From Ancylobacter lacus (GTDB lineage: Bacteria > Pseudomonadota > Alphaproteobacteria > Rhizobiales > Xanthobacteraceae), in the NCBI RefSeq assembly GCF_018390635.1, contig NZ_JAHBGE010000044.1:186001-250000 (forward strand): a stretch of DNA of 64,000 bases, written 5' to 3'. Both the position numbers and the translations under genes were made by a program. Position 1 is the stretch's first letter; each line of letters starts with the position of its first letter. Positions 8,198 through 16,230 of this stretch are shown here, piece by piece. Below the pieces are notes generated by a model. The model searched no databases and was not told the origin of the DNA. It saw only the letters and a program-made list of their open reading frames with translations.

Positions 8198-9712
8198 ATG
8201 GCCAACCACCTGTTCGACCGCATCCGCGCCGGCATCGCCGACCCCGCCCGGCCCTTCGCCGAGACGGCGGACGGGGCGCGCCACAGCCAGGCCGACCTGC
8301 TGGAACGCTCCGCCCGCTACGCCGGCGCCTTCGCCGCGCTGGGGGTGAAGCCGGGCGACCGGGTGGCGCTGCAGGTGGAGAAGAGCCTGGAGGCGGTGTT
8401 CGCCTATCTCGGCGCGGTGCGGGCGGGCGCGGTGTTCCTGCCGCTCAACACCGCCTACACCCCGGCGGAGATCGACTATTTCCTCGGCGACGCCGAGCCG
8501 GCGGTCTTCGTCTGCGATCCCGCGCACCGGGCGGCGCTGGAGCCGGTGGCGGCGGCGCGGGGCGTCGGCCGGGTCCTCACCCTCGACGCGGCGGGGCGGG
8601 GCACGCTGGCGCAGGCGGCGGACGCCGCCTCGCCCCACGGCGTCGACGTTCCGCGCGGGCCGGACGATCTCGCCGCGCTGCTCTACACCTCCGGCACCAC
8701 CGGGCGTTCCAAGGGCGCGATGCTGAGCCACGACAACCTCGCCTCCAACGCGCAGGCGCTGGTCGAGGAATGGCGCTTCACGCCGGACGACGTGCTGATC
8801 CACGCCCTGCCGATCTTCCACACCCACGGCCTGTTCGTCGCCATCAACGTGACGCTGCTGGCCGGCGCCTCGATGCTGTTCCTGCCGCGCTTCGACCCGG
8901 CGGCCATCCTGGCGCTGATGGGGCGGGCCAGCGTGCTGATGGGGGTGCCGACCTTCTACACCCGCCTGCTGAAGCAGCCGGGCCTCACTGCGACGGCCTG
9001 CGCCGGCATGCGGCTGTTCGTCTCCGGCTCGGCGCCGCTGCTGGCGGAGACCCACCGGCAATGGACCGCCGCCACCGGCCACGCCATCCTCGAACGCTAC
9101 GGCATGACCGAGACCAACATGATCACCTCCAACCCCTATGAGGGCGAGCGGGTGCCGGGCACGGTCGGCTTCCCGCTGCCGGGGGTGAGCGTGCGCGTCA
9201 CCGACCCCGACACCGGGCGCGAGCTGATCGCCGGTGCCGTCGGCATGATCGAGGTGAAGGGGCCCAACGTCTTCAAGGGCTATTGGCGGATGCCGGAGAA
9301 GACGGCGGCCGAGTTCCGCGACGGCTGGTTCGTCACCGGCGATCTCGGCGTGATGGATCTGGCCGGGCGGGTGCAGATCGTCGGGCGCGGCAAGGACCTC
9401 GTCATCACCGGCGGCTTCAATGTCTACCCCAAGGAGGTCGAGACCGAGCTGGACGCGCTGCCCGGCGTGGTGGAAAGCGCGGTCATCGGCCTGCCGCATG
9501 CCGATTTCGGCGAGGGCGTCACCGCCGTCATCGTGCCGGCGGAAGGGGCGCGGCTGGAGGAGGCGGCGGTGCTCGCCGCGCTGGAGGGCCGGCTGGCGAA
9601 GTTCAAGCTGCCCAAGCGGGTGCTGTTCGTGAACGAACTGCCGCGCAACGCCATGGGCAAGGTGCAGAAGAACCTGCTGCGCGACAGCTTCGCCGGGCTA
9701 TACCGGGCGTAG
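8198..9712 (+). CDS. matB: malonyl-CoA synthetase (malonate-CoA ligase)
   Basis: A 504-residue adenylate-forming enzyme that makes malonyl-CoA from malonate, CoA and ATP. It follows Rhodopseudomonas palustris MatB closely from memory, including 'LPLNTAYTPAEIDYF', 'YTSGTTGRSKGAMLSHDNLASN', 'ALPIFHTHGLFVA', 'ERYGMTETNM', 'GKDLVITGGFNVYPKEVE' and the catalytic Lys near 'RNAMGKVQKN'. The ATG at 8198 is used; a GTG four codons earlier is possible. It lies 16 bases behind the GH5 gene, but a shared function is not obvious. No malonyl-CoA decarboxylase (MatA) or malonate transporter is in the window, so it more likely supplies malonyl-CoA for biosynthesis than feeds a catabolic mat operon. Confidence 0.92.
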   Translation: MANHLFDRIRAGIADPARPFAETADGARHSQADLLERSARYAGAFAALGVKPGDRVALQVEKSLEAVFAYLGAVRAGAVFLPLNTAYTPAEIDYFLGDAEPAVFVCDPAHRAALEPVAAARGVGRVLTLDAAGRGTLAQAADAASPHGVDVPRGPDDLAALLYTSGTTGRSKGAMLSHDNLASNAQALVEEWRFTPDDVLIHALPIFHTHGLFVAINVTLLAGASMLFLPRFDPAAILALMGRASVLMGVPTFYTRLLKQPGLTATACAGMRLFVSGSAPLLAETHRQWTAATGHAILERYGMTETNMITSNPYEGERVPGTVGFPLPGVSVRVTDPDTGRELIAGAVGMIEVKGPNVFKGYWRMPEKTAAEFRDGWFVTGDLGVMDLAGRVQIVGRGKDLVITGGFNVYPKEVETELDALPGVVESAVIGLPHADFGEGVTAVIVPAEGARLEEAAVLAALEGRLAKFKLPKRVLFVNELPRNAMGKVQKNLLRDSFAGLYRA

Positions 9713-9810
9713 GCTCGGCGGACCGGCGCCCGCCCCTTGTACCTCGCCCCCCTTCGCCGATGGGGCTCCGCCCGACTGCCTGAGGCGCCATCCCGGCGCG
9801 GGAAACGCCC

Positions 9811-10443
9811 ATGCCTTCGCTCGACCTCCTGCTGGCCTGCCTGCTCACCACCGCGGTGTTTGCCTATATCCCCGGCCCGGCCATGCTCTATGCCGCGGCG
9901 CGCACGCTGGCCGGCGGCCGGCGGGCGGGGCTGATGGCGGCGTTCGGCATCCATCTCGGCGGCTATGCCCATGTCGCGACCGCGGCGGGCGGGCTCTCCG
10001 TGCTGTTCCACGCGGTGCCGCCGGCCTATCTCGCGGTGAAGCTGGCGGGCGCGGCCTATCTGGTCTGGCTCGGCCTCGGCCTGCTCCGGGCGCGCGGCAC
10101 GCCGGAGGTGGGGGAGGGGCTGCCGCCCCCGGCCGGTGCGCGCCGGGCCTTCCTGCAGAGCGTGGCGGTGGAGGTGCTGAACCCGAAGACGGCGCTGTTC
10201 TTCCTCGCCTTCCTGCCGCAGTTCGTCGACCCCGCCGCGAGCTGGCCGGTATGGCTGCAGTTCGTCGTGCTGGGCACGCTGGTGAACGCGATGTTCACTT
10301 CGGCGGATCTGGTCTGCGTGCTGCTGGCGGGCGCGGTGAGCGCGCGGCTGCGGCGCTCCGCCCGGGTCCAGCGGGCGCTGCAGCGGGCCGGCGGGGCGGT
10401 GCTGGTCGGGCTCGGCACCCATCTGGCGCTGCAGCGGGGCTGA
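9811..10443 (+). CDS. LysE/RhtB-family amino acid exporter
   Basis: A 210-residue membrane protein with about six hydrophobic segments. It carries the family signatures 'AYIPGPAMLYAAARTLAGGRRAGLMAAFGIHLG' in the first third (PGP motif) and 'VEVLNPKTALFFLAFLPQFVD' in the middle. Members export basic, neutral or hydroxylated amino acids or related metabolites at the inner membrane. It is convergent with csoR (18 bases between stop codons), so it is not part of the copper locus. The specific substrate is unknown. Confidence 0.88.
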   Translation: MPSLDLLLACLLTTAVFAYIPGPAMLYAAARTLAGGRRAGLMAAFGIHLGGYAHVATAAGGLSVLFHAVPPAYLAVKLAGAAYLVWLGLGLLRARGTPEVGEGLPPPAGARRAFLQSVAVEVLNPKTALFFLAFLPQFVDPAASWPVWLQFVVLGTLVNAMFTSADLVCVLLAGAVSARLRRSARVQRALQRAGGAVLVGLGTHLALQRG

Positions 10444-10460
10444 CGCGCCGGGCGCGGCCG

Positions 10461-10736
10461 CTACCCCTTCACCCGCCCCAGCACCTCGATCAGCTCGGCC
10501 ACCTTGCGGCGCTGCTCCTCGGCGTCGCCGGAGGCGATGGCGTGCTCGACGCAGTGGGCGACATGGTCGCGCAGCACCTCTTCCTCCACCTTGCGCAGCG
10601 CCGCCCGCACCGCGGTGAGCTGGGTGACGATGTCGATGCAGTAGCGGTTGTCCTCGACCATGCGGGCGATGCCGCGCACCTGGCCTTCGATGCGGTTCAG
10701 CCGTTTCAGGCAGGCGGTGCGGGTGTCGGTCTGCAT
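10461..10736 (-). CDS. csoR: CsoR-type copper-sensing repressor
   Basis: A 91-residue all-helical regulator of the CsoR/RcnR family. The ligands expected for Cu(I) are visible: Cys in 'NRYCIDI', then His and Cys in 'HVAHCVE', giving the C-H-C set of CsoR rather than the His-rich RcnR set. '[15 protein letters not shown]' is the conserved first helix. It is divergent from the copper ATPase, with two matching operators between them. A second ATG three codons earlier (10745) lies inside operator 1; I prefer 10736 because it keeps the operator outside the coding region, but either is possible. Copper binding should release the repressor and induce both genes. This is known for the family and inferred here. 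Confidence 0.9.
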   Translation of the reverse strand: MQTDTRTACLKRLNRIEGQVRGIARMVEDNRYCIDIVTQLTAVRAALRKVEEEVLRDHVAHCVEHAIASGDAEEQRRKVAELIEVLGRVKG

Positions 10737-10743
10737 GCTGGAC

Positions 10744-10764
10744 ATATACCCCCGCCGGGTATAT
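10744..10764. promoter_or_regulatory. CsoR operator 1
   Basis: A perfect inverted repeat, ATATACCC-N5-GGGTATAT. It shares the TACCC-N5-GGGTA core with operator 2 and with known CsoR sites. It lies immediately before the csoR start, so binding would block csoR itself as well as the divergent ATPase promoter. Confidence 0.85.
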
Positions 10765-10777
10765 ATGGCAAGTCTAT

Positions 10778-10794
10778 ATACCCCCTCAGGGTAT
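10778..10794. promoter_or_regulatory. CsoR operator 2
   Basis: Inverted repeat ATACCC-N5-GGGTAT, 34 bases (about three helical turns) from operator 1 and ending one base before the Shine-Dalgarno GGAGG of the copper ATPase. The same core and spacing as operator 1 support one regulator binding both. Confidence 0.8.
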
Positions 10795-10804
10795 GGAGGC
10801 GCAC

Positions 10805-13393
10805 ATGACCGGACGGGATCAGGGCAAGGACGAGAGGGACGCGGCGGCTTCCTGTTGCGGTGGCGCGGCGCCGCACGGCGCCACCCCGGCCGCACCGGCA
10901 CATCCTGCCGGCGGCGGCTGCGACGGCCATGATCCCGATCAAGCCTGCGCCCACGATCACGCGGCGCACGACCATGCGGGCCACGGCCACGGCGCCCATG
11001 ACCACCCGGAGCACGACCACGCGGCGCATGCCGGGCACGATCACCACGCCCACGCCGGTCACGCCCACGCCGGTCACGCCCACGCCGGTCACGCCCCGGC
11101 GGCGGAGATGGCGACCGATCCGGTCTGCGGCATGAGCGTGGACCCGCACACGGCGCAGCACCGCGCGGGGCATGGCGGGCGGAGCTGGTATTTCTGCTGC
11201 AACGGCTGCCGCACTAAATTCCTCGCCGATCCCGCCCGCTATCTGGAGGGCCGGCCCGAGGCCGCCCCGGTGCCGGCCGGCACCGAATACACCTGCCCCA
11301 TGCACCCCGAGGTCCGGCAGATCGGCCCCGGCACCTGCCCGCTCTGCGGCATGGCGCTGGAGCCGATGCTGGTCAGCCTGGATTCCGGCCCCAACCCGGA
11401 ACTTGCCGACATGAAGCGCCGCTTCTGGATCGGCCTTGCCTTCACCGCCCCGGTCTTCGCGCTGGAAATGGGCAGCCACCTCGTGCCGGCGCTGCACCAC
11501 CTGGTGCCGCCGGGCGTCTCGGCGTGGGTGCAATTGCTGCTGGCGACGCCGGTGGTGCTGTGGGCGGGCTTTCCGTTCTTCGAGCGCGGCTGGCAGTCGC
11601 TGGTGACGCGCAACCTCAACATGTTCACGCTGATCGCGCTGGGCACCGGCGTCGCCTATGCCTACAGCCTTGTCGCCGTGCTGGCGCCCGGCCTGTTTCC
11701 GCCCGCCTTCCGCGGCGCGGACGGCACGGTGGCGGTGTATTTCGAGGCGGCGGCGGTCATCACCGTGCTGGTCGCGCTGGGGCAGGTGCTGGAGCTTGCC
11801 GCCCGCGAGCGCACCTCCGGCGCCCTGCGCGCCTTGCTCGACCTCGCCCCCAAGACCGCCCGCCGGCTGAAACCGGACGGCTCCGAGGAGGACGTGCCGC
11901 TCGACGCGGTCGCGGTGGGCGACCGGCTGCGGGTGCGCCCGGGCGAGAAGGTGCCGGTGGACGGCATCGTCGAAGAGGGGCGCTCGGCGCTGGATGAGTC
12001 GCTCGTCACCGGCGAATCCCTGCCCGTCACCCGCAGCGCCGGCGAGCGCATCGTCGGCGGCGCCATCAACGGCTCGGGCGCGCTGGTGATGCGGGCGGAG
12101 CAGGTGGGGCGCGACACCCTGCTGGCGCGCATCGTGCAGATGGTGGCGGAGGCCCAGCGCTCCCGCGCGCCGATCCAGCGGCTGGCGGACCGGGTCGCCG
12201 GCTGGTTCGTGCCGGCGGTGGTGGCGGCGGCGGCGCTGGCCTTCCTCGCCTGGTATCTCGCGGGGCCGGAGCCGCGCTTCGCCCATGCCCTCATCGCGGC
12301 GGTGGCGGTGCTCATCATCGCCTGCCCCTGCGCGCTGGGGCTCGCCACCCCGATGTCGATCATGGTCGGGGTCGGGCGCGGCGCGCAGGCCGGGGTGCTG
12401 ATCCGCAACGCCGAGGCGCTGGAGCGGCTGGAGCGGGTCGACACCCTTCTCGTCGACAAGACCGGCACCCTCACCGCCGGCCGGCCCGCGCTCACCGTAC
12501 TGGAGCCGGCCGAGGGCTTCACCGAGGCGGAGGCGCTGGCGCTGGCGGCGGCGGTGGAGGCGCCCTCGGAGCACCCGCTCGCCCATGCCGTGGTCGCGGC
12601 GGCCCGGGCGCGCGGGCTCGACGTGCCGAAGGTGCGCGGCTTCGACAGCCCGGTGGGCAAGGGCGCCTATGGCCTGGTGCAGGGCAAGCGGGTGGTGATC
12701 GGCAGCGCCGGCTTCCTCGCCGAGCTCGGCATCGACGCCGCCCCGCTCGCCGCGCGGGCGGAGGAACTGCGCCGGGAGGGCGCCAGCGCCATCTTCCTCG
12801 CGGTGAACGGCCGGCCCGCCGCGGTGCTCGCCATCGCCGACCCCATCAAGGAGACCACGGCCGGCGCCATCGCCGCGCTGAAGGCCGACGGGGTGCGGCT
12901 CGTCATGCTCACCGGCGACAACCGCACCACGGCGGAGGCGGTGGCGCGCCGGCTCGGCATCGCCGAGGTCGAGGCCGGCGTCGCCCCGGCCGACAAGGGC
13001 GCGGTGGTGGCGCGGCTGAAGCGGGAGGGCCGGGTGGTCGCCATGGCCGGCGACGGCGTCAACGACGCCCCGGCGCTCGCCGCCGCCGATGTCGGCATCG
13101 CCATGGGCACCGGCACCGACGTCGCCATCGAAAGCGCCGGGGTGACGCTGCTGGGCGGCGATCTCGCCGGCATCGTGAAGGCGCGGGCGCTGTCCCGGGC
13201 GGTGATGGCCAATATCCGCCAGAACCTCTTCTTCGCGTTCCTCTACAACGCCGCCGGCGTGCCGATCGCCGCTGGCGTGCTCTACCCCGTGCTCGGGCTG
13301 ACGCTCTCGCCGATGGTGGCGGCGCTGGCCATGGCGCTGTCCTCGGTCAGCGTCATCGGCAACGCGCTGCGGCTTCGGGGCGTGCGGCTGTAG
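10805..13393 (+). CDS. copA: copper-exporting P1B-type ATPase with His-rich, YHS and metal-binding N-terminus
   Basis: An 862-residue P-type ATPase exporting Cu(I) across the inner membrane. In order: a His/Ala-rich tail (about residues 40-102) with repeated 'HAHAG'; a YHS-like module '[10 protein letters not shown]...[12 protein letters not shown]' (about 104-145); a 'YTCPMHPEV...[10 protein letters not shown]' heavy-metal-binding module; six or more membrane segments with the ion-site 'ACPCALG'; phosphorylation 'DKTGTLT'; nucleotide-site 'SEHPLA'; hinge 'GDGVNDAPA'. No classical N-terminal HMA (GMTCxxC) domain is present. The start at 10805 follows GGAGG by 5 bases; an ATG at 10793 lies in operator 2. 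CsoR control supports copper as the metal, although silver may also be moved. Confidence 0.94.
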   Translation: MTGRDQGKDERDAAASCCGGAAPHGATPAAPAHPAGGGCDGHDPDQACAHDHAAHDHAGHGHGAHDHPEHDHAAHAGHDHHAHAGHAHAGHAHAGHAPAAEMATDPVCGMSVDPHTAQHRAGHGGRSWYFCCNGCRTKFLADPARYLEGRPEAAPVPAGTEYTCPMHPEVRQIGPGTCPLCGMALEPMLVSLDSGPNPELADMKRRFWIGLAFTAPVFALEMGSHLVPALHHLVPPGVSAWVQLLLATPVVLWAGFPFFERGWQSLVTRNLNMFTLIALGTGVAYAYSLVAVLAPGLFPPAFRGADGTVAVYFEAAAVITVLVALGQVLELAARERTSGALRALLDLAPKTARRLKPDGSEEDVPLDAVAVGDRLRVRPGEKVPVDGIVEEGRSALDESLVTGESLPVTRSAGERIVGGAINGSGALVMRAEQVGRDTLLARIVQMVAEAQRSRAPIQRLADRVAGWFVPAVVAAAALAFLAWYLAGPEPRFAHALIAAVAVLIIACPCALGLATPMSIMVGVGRGAQAGVLIRNAEALERLERVDTLLVDKTGTLTAGRPALTVLEPAEGFTEAEALALAAAVEAPSEHPLAHAVVAAARARGLDVPKVRGFDSPVGKGAYGLVQGKRVVIGSAGFLAELGIDAAPLAARAEELRREGASAIFLAVNGRPAAVLAIADPIKETTAGAIAALKADGVRLVMLTGDNRTTAEAVARRLGIAEVEAGVAPADKGAVVARLKREGRVVAMAGDGVNDAPALAAADVGIAMGTGTDVAIESAGVTLLGGDLAGIVKARALSRAVMANIRQNLFFAFLYNAAGVPIAAGVLYPVLGLTLSPMVAALAMALSSVSVIGNALRLRGVRL
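11045..11096 (+). repeat. 15-bp tandem repeat inside copA
   Basis: The unit CACGCCCACGCCGGT occurs three times in perfect tandem plus 7 bases of a fourth. Each unit encodes His-Ala-His-Ala-Gly. The array can gain or lose units by slippage without a frameshift and so vary the number of metal-binding histidines. Confidence 0.95.
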
Positions 13394-13432
13394 GGTTCCG
13401 GCGAAGCGGGCGAGGCTGTTGTCGGGGAGTTG

Positions 13433-13479
13433 CCGCGTCGGGCCCGAGCGTTCCGCCGCGTCGGGCTCGGAGCGTTCCG
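13433..13479. repeat. imperfect tandem repeat downstream of copA
   Basis: Two adjacent copies of a 23- to 24-base unit starting CCGCGTCGGGC and ending GAGCGTTCCG, between the copA stop and the dadA terminator. The copies differ by one base change and one insertion. No coding role is apparent; the rest of this 240-base gap shows only the terminator. Confidence 0.7.
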
Positions 13480-13583
13480 TCCCATGGGCGCTTGCCGCTG
13501 CGGAAGTGGCCATCCCTCCGGGATCGTGCGAGCCGGGTGGTCACGCCGGGCCCGGTGGGGCCCGGCGGAATGGGTGAGCGACG

Positions 13584-13630
13584 GGGCGGGAGGAGGGGCG
13601 GAGCCGGGCGAGCTCGCCCTCCTCCCGCCC
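13584..13630. terminator. hairpin between convergent copA and dadA
   Basis: Perfect 14-bp GC-rich arms (13584-13597 against 13617-13630) around a 19-base loop, 4 bases beyond the dadA stop. No U tract follows on either strand, so it may act as a bidirectional stop or mRNA 3' end rather than a textbook terminator. Confidence 0.65.
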
Positions 13631-13634
13631 GGCC

Positions 13635-14927
13635 TCAGGCCGCCTTCCGGGGGAAGGCGTGCACCGTCGCGCCGGCGGGGGTCTCGACCGGCATGGCGGC
13701 GGCGATCTTCTCCGCGATCATCTCCGCGGTGACGCAGGACAGCGTCCAGCCGAGGTGACCGTGGCCGGTGTTGTAGAACACGCCCGGCAGCTTGCCGGCG
13801 TCCACCTTCGGCATCATGGACGGCATCATCGGCCGCAGGCCGGCCCACGGCACCACGCGCGCGGTGCTGACGCCGGGGAACAGCTTGCGGGTCCAGTCCA
13901 CCAGCGGGCGGATGCGGTCGGCGCGGATGTCGCGGTTCTCGCCGTTGAACTCCGCCGTGCCGGCGACGCGGAAGCGGTCGGCGCCGAGCCGGCTGGTGAC
14001 GATCTTGGTCTTGTCGTCGAGCAGGCTGACCCAGGGCGCGGCCTTCTGGCTGGCCTCGTCGTCCAGCATCACGGTGATGGAATAGCCCTTCACCGGGTAG
14101 ATGTTGACGCGGTCGCCGAGTTTCGCGGCGATGTCGCGGCTGCCGATGCCGGCGCACACCACCACGCCGTCGGCCACCAGCGTCTCGCGGGTGGGCTCGG
14201 CGTTCTCGTCCGCGGGAGCTACCGACCAGCCGATCCGCACGCCGGTGCCGATGTGCTCGACCATGTCGACGCTCGCCTCGCTCACGAAGCGCACGCCCTG
14301 GCGCACCGCCGCGTCGGCGAGGCCACGGGTGAACTTGTGGATGTCGCCGGTCGAGTCGGATTCGGTGTAGAAGCCGCCGTAATAGTCGCCGTGCAGCGTC
14401 GGCTCGAGGGCGCGCATCTCCGCCGGGGTCACGGCGCGGCGCGGCAGGCCGCCGGCGGCGTAGAGCTTGCTCACCTCGGCGGCGCCGTCATAGCTCGCCT
14501 TGTCGCGGTAGATGTGCAGGATGCCGCGCTTCTCGTGGTTGAAGTCGATGCCCTCGCGCGCGGCGATCTCGAACATGTACTTGCGCGCCTGGATGGCGAG
14601 ACGGGTGGTCTCGACGGTGTTGGCGCGGTAGTTCGGGATGTTGGCGAGGAACTCGGCCATCCAGCTGTATTTGTGCCAGGAGGGCTTGGGGTTCATCAGC
14701 AGCGGCGCGTCGGGGGTGAGCATCCACTTGATGCCCTTCAGCACGGTCGCCCAGCTGTTCCACACCTCGGCATTGCTGGCGGAGAGCTGGCCGCCATTGG
14801 CGAAGGACGTCTCCATCGCCGCGTAGCGCTGGCGATCGATGACGGTGACGGCATAGCCGCGCTGGCGGAGGGCATAGGCGGTGGTGATGCCGGTGATGCC
14901 GGCGCCGATAACAGCGAAATGGCGCAT
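13635..14927 (-). CDS. dadA: DadA-family D-amino acid dehydrogenase (possible glycine-oxidising variant)
   Basis: A 430-residue FAD-dependent amino acid oxidoreductase. 'FAVIGAGITGITTAYALRQRGYAVTVIDR' is the N-terminal Rossmann FAD motif; 'ETSFANGGQLSASNAEVWNSW' and 'GHGHLGWTLSC' are the DadA signatures. Members oxidise D-amino acids, chiefly D-alanine, to 2-oxo acids and pass electrons to the membrane quinone pool. Start ATG at 14927 has GGGAG 7 bases upstream. The tandem glycine riboswitch directly ahead of it says that glycine controls expression, so glycine itself, or D-amino acids appearing with it, may be a substrate; that is inference. No racemase (DadX) lies next to it. Confidence 0.88.
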   Translation of the reverse strand: MRHFAVIGAGITGITTAYALRQRGYAVTVIDRQRYAAMETSFANGGQLSASNAEVWNSWATVLKGIKWMLTPDAPLLMNPKPSWHKYSWMAEFLANIPNYRANTVETTRLAIQARKYMFEIAAREGIDFNHEKRGILHIYRDKASYDGAAEVSKLYAAGGLPRRAVTPAEMRALEPTLHGDYYGGFYTESDSTGDIHKFTRGLADAAVRQGVRFVSEASVDMVEHIGTGVRIGWSVAPADENAEPTRETLVADGVVVCAGIGSRDIAAKLGDRVNIYPVKGYSITVMLDDEASQKAAPWVSLLDDKTKIVTSRLGADRFRVAGTAEFNGENRDIRADRIRPLVDWTRKLFPGVSTARVVPWAGLRPMMPSMMPKVDAGKLPGVFYNTGHGHLGWTLSCVTAEMIAEKIAAAMPVETPAGATVHAFPRKAA

Positions 14928-14956
14928 GGGGTCTCTCCCGCGCTTGAGGACGACAA

Positions 14957-14985
14957 GGAGCGCGACCCCCGTGGGTCACGGCTCC
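14957..14985 (-). promoter_or_regulatory. hairpin between glycine aptamer and dadA (expression platform candidate)
   Basis: On the minus strand GGAGC-x-GTGACCC pairs with GGGTCGC-GCTCC, an almost continuous stem ending 30 bases before the dadA ATG. It follows aptamer 2 directly and has no U tract, so control by translation or by antitermination through an alternative fold are both possible. Confidence 0.5.
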
Positions 14986-14997
14986 GGCTGTCCCCAA

Positions 14998-15205
14998 TCT
15001 GTCGCGGTACCTGAGAGCTCGCCCCGAGGAGGTAGGACCTGCGTCCCCTGTCTCGGGCTTCCCCTTCGGTGGGCGCCCGACCCGAGGGCCGGCGCCTCTC
15101 TCCAGATCGTCCTGACCATGCGGTCCCTGGTGCCTGAGAGTTTCCTGGGGGGTTGCTCCGTCGGCGCCGACACATGCCCGGGAGGACTGTCGGTCTCTCC
15201 CGCAT
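14998..15205 (-). ncRNA. tandem glycine riboswitch upstream of dadA
   Basis: Read on the minus strand, aptamer 1 (about 15203-15125) has GGGAGAGACCG, CGCCGACGGAGCAA and CTCTCAGGCACCAGGGACCG. After a short linker, aptamer 2 (about 15108-14998) has GGAGAGAGGCGCC, CACCGAAGGGGAAGC and CTCTCAGGTACCGCGACAG. These are the conserved blocks of the glycine riboswitch in the correct order, twice, in the usual two-aptamer arrangement. The gene it controls is dadA, rather than the more common gcvTHP. Confidence 0.92.
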
Positions 15206-15328
15206 GGCTTATCAGACCCTCATTGCATCGCACAAATGCATGCCGCATTCAAGGGCAGAAGCATCCATCGCGGTACAGCCATGCGGTTTCCGCGGTGCTT
15301 CCGCTCCTTAGCGGGGGCGATGCGGGCC

Positions 15329-16192
15329 TCACGCCGCGTCGAAGGCATCCAGCCCGAGGTCGAGGATGGGGGCGCTGTGGGTGATCCAGCCCACCGAGAT
15401 CAGGTCGACCCCGCTCGCCGCCACCGCCCCGATGGTCTCGGCGTTGATGCGGCCGGAAGCCTCGGTGAGAGCGCGGCCGTCCACCAGCGCCACCGCCCGG
15501 CGCAGCGTGTCGGGGTCCATATTGTCCAGCAGCACGGCGTCGACCCCCTCGGCCATGGCCTCGTCGAGCTGGTCCAGCGTGTCCACCTCCACCTCGATCT
15601 TCACCATGTGCCCGGCATGGGTCTTGGCGCGGCGGATGGCGGTGGCGACGCCGCCGGCCACCGCGATGTGGTTGTCCTTGATGAGGATGGCGTCGTCGAG
15701 CCCGAAGCGGTGATTCGCCCCGCCGCCGGCCCGCACCGCGTGCTTTTCCAGCGCCCGCAGCCCGGGCGTGGTCTTGCGGGTGCACACCACGTCGGCATGG
15801 CCGTGCGCCTTGGCGATGCCGACCAGGCCGGCAGTGGCGGTGGCGATGCCCGAGAGCCGGCAGGCGAGGTTCAGCGCCACCCGCTCGGCGGTGAGGATGG
15901 AGCGGGCCGGGCCTTCGAGCCGCAGCACCACGTCGCCGGGGCGCAGCGCGCTGCCGTCGGGGCGCTCCACCAGCACGTCGAGCGTGGGGTCGAACAGGTG
16001 GAAGGCCAGCGCGGCGACATCGGTGCCGGCCGCCACCCCGTTCTGCCGGCTGGCGATCACGGCCCGGAAGCGCTCGCCCGCCGGCACAACCGAATCCGTG
16101 GTGACGTCGCCGGCGCGGCCGAGATCCTCCAGAAAGGCGGCGCGCAGCACCGGCTCGACGAGAAGGCGCGGCAGCGGGGAAAGCGGGGTCAT
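15329..16192 (-). CDS. nadC: nicotinate-nucleotide pyrophosphorylase (quinolinate phosphoribosyltransferase)
   Basis: A 287-residue enzyme converting quinolinate and PRPP to nicotinate mononucleotide, the last step of the aspartate route shared with nadA and nadB. Family motifs include 'EDLGRAGDVTTDSVVP', 'ERVALNLACRLSGIAT', 'CTRKTTPGLRALEKHAVRAGGG.NHRFGL' (substrate-binding Arg, Lys, His) and 'ILIKDNHIAVAGG'. The frame is open far upstream on this strand as an antiphase shadow of nadB; the ATG at 16192, 38 bases after the nadB stop, gives the normal length. It is third in the nadA-nadB-nadC operon. Confidence 0.95.
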   Translation of the reverse strand: MTPLSPLPRLLVEPVLRAAFLEDLGRAGDVTTDSVVPAGERFRAVIASRQNGVAAGTDVAALAFHLFDPTLDVLVERPDGSALRPGDVVLRLEGPARSILTAERVALNLACRLSGIATATAGLVGIAKAHGHADVVCTRKTTPGLRALEKHAVRAGGGANHRFGLDDAILIKDNHIAVAGGVATAIRRAKTHAGHMVKIEVEVDTLDQLDEAMAEGVDAVLLDNMDPDTLRRAVALVDGRALTEASGRINAETIGAVAASGVDLISVGWITHSAPILDLGLDAFDAA

Positions 16193-16230
16193 GGCGGCAT
16201 CCGGTTCTGGAAAGGGCGGCGGGCGCGGGC

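Noticed and set aside
11045-11096. Short tandem repeats as a CRISPR array
   Set aside because: No unique spacers, and the repeats encode a His-rich tail inside copA.
10706-13513. Minus-strand open frame opposite copA
   Set aside because: Antisense shadow with His/Arg/Gly-rich sequence; csoR at its end is in another frame.
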